The position numbers were made by a program, and so were the translations under genes. From UBA4416 sp964543545 (lineage in GTDB: Bacteria > Bacteroidota > Bacteroidia > B-17B0 > Aurantibacillaceae), in NCBI GenBank assembly GCA_964543545.1, contig CAZIYT010000001.1:806001-870000 (forward strand): a stretch of DNA of 64,000 nucleotides, in the 5' to 3' direction. Positions 61,626 through 64,000 of this stretch are shown piece after piece (positions within the stretch are counted from its first letter, which is position 1; every line of letters begins with the position of its first letter). The notes under the pieces were generated by a model. That model was not told the origin of the DNA and ran no database searches. It saw nothing but the letters and a program-made list of their open reading frames with translations.

Positions 61626-62159
61626 TTAATTCGACGTGATCGTGACATCGGCGCCTTTCTTATCGATAAAGCCGTACTTCTTACCGGTTTTTACCCTTGC
61701 CCAGCCTTCTCTCAGCACGTCAAAGCCCTCTATGTCGTCATACACCGGCTTTACAATTTCATTACCGGATTTGTCGATGAACCCGTACTTGTTGTTCAGT
61801 TTCACTTTGGCCCAGCCATCGCGTGCAATATCAAACGCTGCAATAGAGCTATACAGGGGCTTTACCACTTCCTTCCCTTCCTTGTCAATGAATCCGTATT
61901 TTTTATCGAGCTTCACCCTGGCCCATCCGGCGCGGATGACGTCGAAACTTTCTATCGCATCATACGCGGGTTTTACAACCTCTTTGCCTTCCTTATTGAT
62001 AAAGCCGTACTTGCCTTTCAGCTTCACTTTGGCCCAGTTGGCGATGTACATGTCAAATGCTTCGATCTTATCATAGGTATTCTGCGAAAACAAACTGTTT
62101 ACATAAAACAGGATCAACACGGCTAAGAGCGCTTTCTTTTGCATAGGGATTTTTAACAT
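61626..62159 (-). CDS. Secreted WG-repeat protein
   Basis: 177 residues: a signal peptide (MQKKALLAVLILFYVNSLFS after an optional 5-residue extension) then four tandem WG repeats of 37 residues (111 bp), each running from Y-x-x-I-x-x-F-D through G/N-W-A-R/K-V-K to K-Y-G-F-I-D/N-K and VVKP. WG repeats form short beta hairpins, probably for protein binding outside the cell. ATG 62144 is an equally good start. Followed on the same strand by a separate secreted gene upstream at 62180. Function unknown. Confidence 0.82.
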   Translation of the reverse strand: MLKIPMQKKALLAVLILFYVNSLFSQNTYDKIEAFDMYIANWAKVKLKGKYGFINKEGKEVVKPAYDAIESFDVIRAGWARVKLDKKYGFIDKEGKEVVKPLYSSIAAFDIARDGWAKVKLNNKYGFIDKSGNEIVKPVYDDIEGFDVLREGWARVKTGKKYGFIDKKGADVTITSN

Positions 62160-62179
62160 GCGGGTTTAGTTGTTTGCTA

Positions 62180-62965
62180 TTATTTTCCCGTTTCTTTTTC
62201 AAGCTCGATCCTCACACCTTGTAAGGGCATCAGCTTCGACTCGCGGAAGGTTTCGCCCCACTTTACCTGGATGGCTTTCTTCTGCATGTCACCGGCGCCT
62301 TTCACTTCCAGGAACACAAGGGTAAAATCTTCTACTACGCCTTTTTCAATCACCATCGCCTTGTTCTTTTTAGAATTGGGATTGTCGGCCCCGTTGGGCA
62401 TCACGGCCACTGTTTTCGAAGGGTTGATCACGCCTACGCCATCACCGTTGTAGGCGCATTCGAAGCGGGATACCGTTTTGTCGGTTTTGGAATCGTTCTT
62501 TTTCAGGCTGCAACTAAAATTGCCGGTGGTAAATTCATTTTTGGAAGGAGGCAGCTCAAAGTTCGGCGTTTCATTGATCTTCCCGCCGGCAGAGGCTTTG
62601 TAAATGCCCTTCACATCGAGGCTGTATTTATCCACCTGCATATTTTTGTCTTTATAGTCGATCACCAGGGAAGCCTCGTCGTTGGGCGCTACCACAAAGG
62701 TGCGGTCGGTGCTGGAAAGCAGTTTGTCGCCGCTCATGAACTTAATTTCGCTGGGCTTGATGAGCAGGTAATCGTTGCTTTTATTGAAAACCTTCATCTT
62801 AAATTTCGATTGCGCAGGATACGCGACCGCATCGACAATATAGATTTTGTAATCATCCGTTTCGGCCGTGGCTTCTTTGTACATCACTTTTTTTTCGTCC
62901 TTTTTCTCCTGTGAAAAGAGGGAAAGGCCTGTGAAGAGGAGGGTGGCAAGAAGTATGGATTTCAT
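62180..62965 (-). CDS. Secreted beta-rich protein of unknown function
   Basis: 261 residues with a signal peptide (MKSILLATLLFTGLSLFS). The mature protein is Lys/Asp-rich and beta-strand-rich without cysteine pairs beyond three scattered Cys. Conserved-looking strands: DYKIYIVDAVAYPAQSKFKM, SSTDRTFVVAPNDEASLVID, FTLVFLEVKGAGDMQKKA. It lies 20 bases upstream of the WG-repeat gene, so they are probably co-transcribed. Not recognised. Confidence 0.7.
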   Translation of the reverse strand: MKSILLATLLFTGLSLFSQEKKDEKKVMYKEATAETDDYKIYIVDAVAYPAQSKFKMKVFNKSNDYLLIKPSEIKFMSGDKLLSSTDRTFVVAPNDEASLVIDYKDKNMQVDKYSLDVKGIYKASAGGKINETPNFELPPSKNEFTTGNFSCSLKKNDSKTDKTVSRFECAYNGDGVGVINPSKTVAVMPNGADNPNSKKNKAMVIEKGVVEDFTLVFLEVKGAGDMQKKAIQVKWGETFRESKLMPLQGVRIELEKETGK

Positions 62966-63112
62966 AGAAACATGTTTTTAAAAATTGGACTGTTTTTTCT
63001 TCCGGGAAGCTCCGGCAGGGGTCGGGCATCTGCAATACTCTACTAAACAAATATAAGCATAGAAGCCAAAAGAGGCTCCGTTATTGATAAATTATTTCTA
63101 ATTTTACTTTCT

Positions 63113-63787
63113 ATGCATATCGATATTATTACTGTTCATCCCCCTTTACTGGAAAGCCCTTTCGGTCACAGCATCCTGAAGCGGGCCGTGCAAAAGAACC
63201 TGGTTTCGGTGAACGTGATCAACCTGAGGGACTATGGCATTGAGCCGCATAAAAAAGTGGATGATTATGCTTTTGGCGGTGGTGCGGGTATGGTGATGAT
63301 GATCGAACCGATTGCCAATTGCATCCATGAGCTCAAAGAAAAAAGGAGCTACGACGAGATCATTTACATGACACCCGATGGCGAAACCCTGAAGCAACAG
63401 GCCTGCAATTATTATTCGACCTTAAAAAACATCATGGTATTATGCGGGCATTACAAAGGGATTGATGAGCGCATCCGCGAGCATTTCATTACCAAAGAGA
63501 TTTCCATCGGCGACTATGTGTTGAGCGGAGGCGAATTGCCGGCGGCGGTGTTGTGTGATGCGATCATCCGTTTGCTGCCCGGTGTGCTGAACGATGAGAC
63601 CTCGGCCTTGTCTGATTCCTTCCAGGATAATTTGTTGTCGCCACCGGTATATACCAGGCCGGCAGACTACAATGGCTGGAAGATCCCCGAGATCCTGCTC
63701 AGCGGTCATAGCAAGAACATTGATGACTGGCGGCACCAGCAGGCCCTGGAGAGAACGAAGATCCGCCGGCCCGACCTGTTGTTGTAA
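63113..63787 (+). CDS. trmD: tRNA (guanine-N1)-methyltransferase
   Basis: SPOUT methyltransferase that makes m1G37 in tRNA and prevents +1 frameshifting. 224 residues. Motifs: the N-terminal IDIITVHPPLLESPFGHSIL, VDDYAFGGGAGMVMMIEP, VLCGHYKGIDERI, and the trefoil-knot SAM site IGDYVLSGGELPAAVLCDAI, with the C-terminal RPADYNGWKIPEILLSGHSK. TAATTTTA lies 6 bases before the ATG. Confidence 0.96.
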   Translation: MHIDIITVHPPLLESPFGHSILKRAVQKNLVSVNVINLRDYGIEPHKKVDDYAFGGGAGMVMMIEPIANCIHELKEKRSYDEIIYMTPDGETLKQQACNYYSTLKNIMVLCGHYKGIDERIREHFITKEISIGDYVLSGGELPAAVLCDAIIRLLPGVLNDETSALSDSFQDNLLSPPVYTRPADYNGWKIPEILLSGHSKNIDDWRHQQALERTKIRRPDLLL

Positions 63788-63796
63788 ATATGGCGG

Positions 63797-63809
63797 CTTC
63801 GAGGGCCTC
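63797..63809. repeat. Degenerate REP-like arm
   Basis: TTCGAGGGCCTCA differs by one base from the B arm at 10706 and 29739, but no matching B' partner is present; GTGACTCGAAGTC near 63841-63853 may be a decayed remnant. Confidence 0.35.
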
Positions 63810-63891
63810 AGCCACCATGCGTGACTGATGACTATATACCGTGACTCGAAGTCAACGGAGAAGTATTTGAAGCCACACTAACTATAAAACT

Positions 63892-64000
63892 ATGAAACAC
63901 TTCTTTTTAATTATTGTAACCGCTGCGCTCAGCTTCTCCTGCTCTAAGCACGAGGATCCCATCGAACGTGAGAAACGGGAAATGAAGGAATTCTTCGATG
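63892..64000 (+). CDS. Lipoprotein, 3' end outside window
   Basis: ATG 63892 begins MKHFFLIIVTAALSFSCSK, a lipoprotein signal peptide with Cys near residue 17, followed by HEDPIEREKREMKEFFD and the end of the window (36 codons visible). Product not identifiable from this. Confidence 0.55.
   Translation, partial: MKHFFLIIVTAALSFSCSKHEDPIEREKREMKEFFD

Overview
The window looks like chromosomal DNA of a Bacteroidota member, possibly near the Sphingobacteriia/Chitinophagia; I cannot place it more finely. Evidence: two secreted proteins end in the gliding-motility-type (type IX secretion, type B) C-terminal domain; there is an ExbB-ExbD-ExbD-TonB set of the Bacteroidota type; several genes are preceded by the Bacteroidota promoter element TAnnTTTG; Shine-Dalgarno sites are mostly weak; many short proteins carry classical lipoprotein or Ala-Gln-type signal peptides. 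Base composition is about half GC. I saw no rRNA, tRNA, CRISPR array, IS element, prophage or plasmid module.

Layout. 1-1.2 kb: end of a PD40/OmpA-like envelope protein. 1.4-4.6 kb: exbB-exbD-exbD-tonB with a good promoter and a terminator. 4.6-9.0 kb: a small membrane protein, then on the minus strand a phosphate-binding-like lipoprotein, a secreted protein, a TPR protein and a small primase-like (AEP-fold) protein. 9.4-16.5 kb: minus-strand SUF iron-sulfur operon (sufA, sufB, a GT-C-like membrane protein, sufC, sufD, sufS) with a TTG-N20-TACTTTTG promoter and a palindromic operator candidate. 16.9-26 kb: a transglutaminase-like secreted protein, panD, a flippase-like membrane protein, rfaE2, a type IX cargo, a Wzx-like flippase and dut. 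26-33.7 kb: YkgJ-type protein, truB, AraC regulator, ribBA, SRPBCC protein, NUDIX hydrolase, a methyltransferase-glycosyltransferase fusion, and a small P460-like cytochrome. 33.7-37.5 kb: tandem amidohydrolase and a membrane cytochrome c. 37.5-46.3 kb: three tandem tail-fibre-like proteins built from shared modules, followed by a type IX cargo. 46.4-47.6 kb: hflX. 47.7-60.4 kb: minus-strand glycan-degradation cluster (TlpA-like, GH92, GH2 beta-mannosidase, CutC, glycosylasparaginase, GH20, small protein, sugar MFS importer). 60.5-64 kb: rRNA-type methyltransferase, WG-repeat protein, secreted protein, trmD, and the start of a lipoprotein.

How it fits together. The glycan cluster contains each activity needed to dismantle a core N-glycan down to GlcNAc and Asn, plus an importer. 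The SUF operon is a complete scaffold-plus-desulfurase set with an embedded membrane gene. The three fibre-like genes look like a set of modular, trimeric, self-trimming surface proteins.

The most unusual non-coding signal is a set of intergenic structured repeats: a ~100-170 bp element in three copies (about 19.1, 27.3 and 31.0 kb) whose hairpin arms change sequence but stay complementary; an interleaved A-B-A'-B'-A'' palindrome in two copies (10.7 and 29.7 kb); and several REP-like palindromes. One REP-like unit sits inside the loop of a hairpin of the longer repeat.
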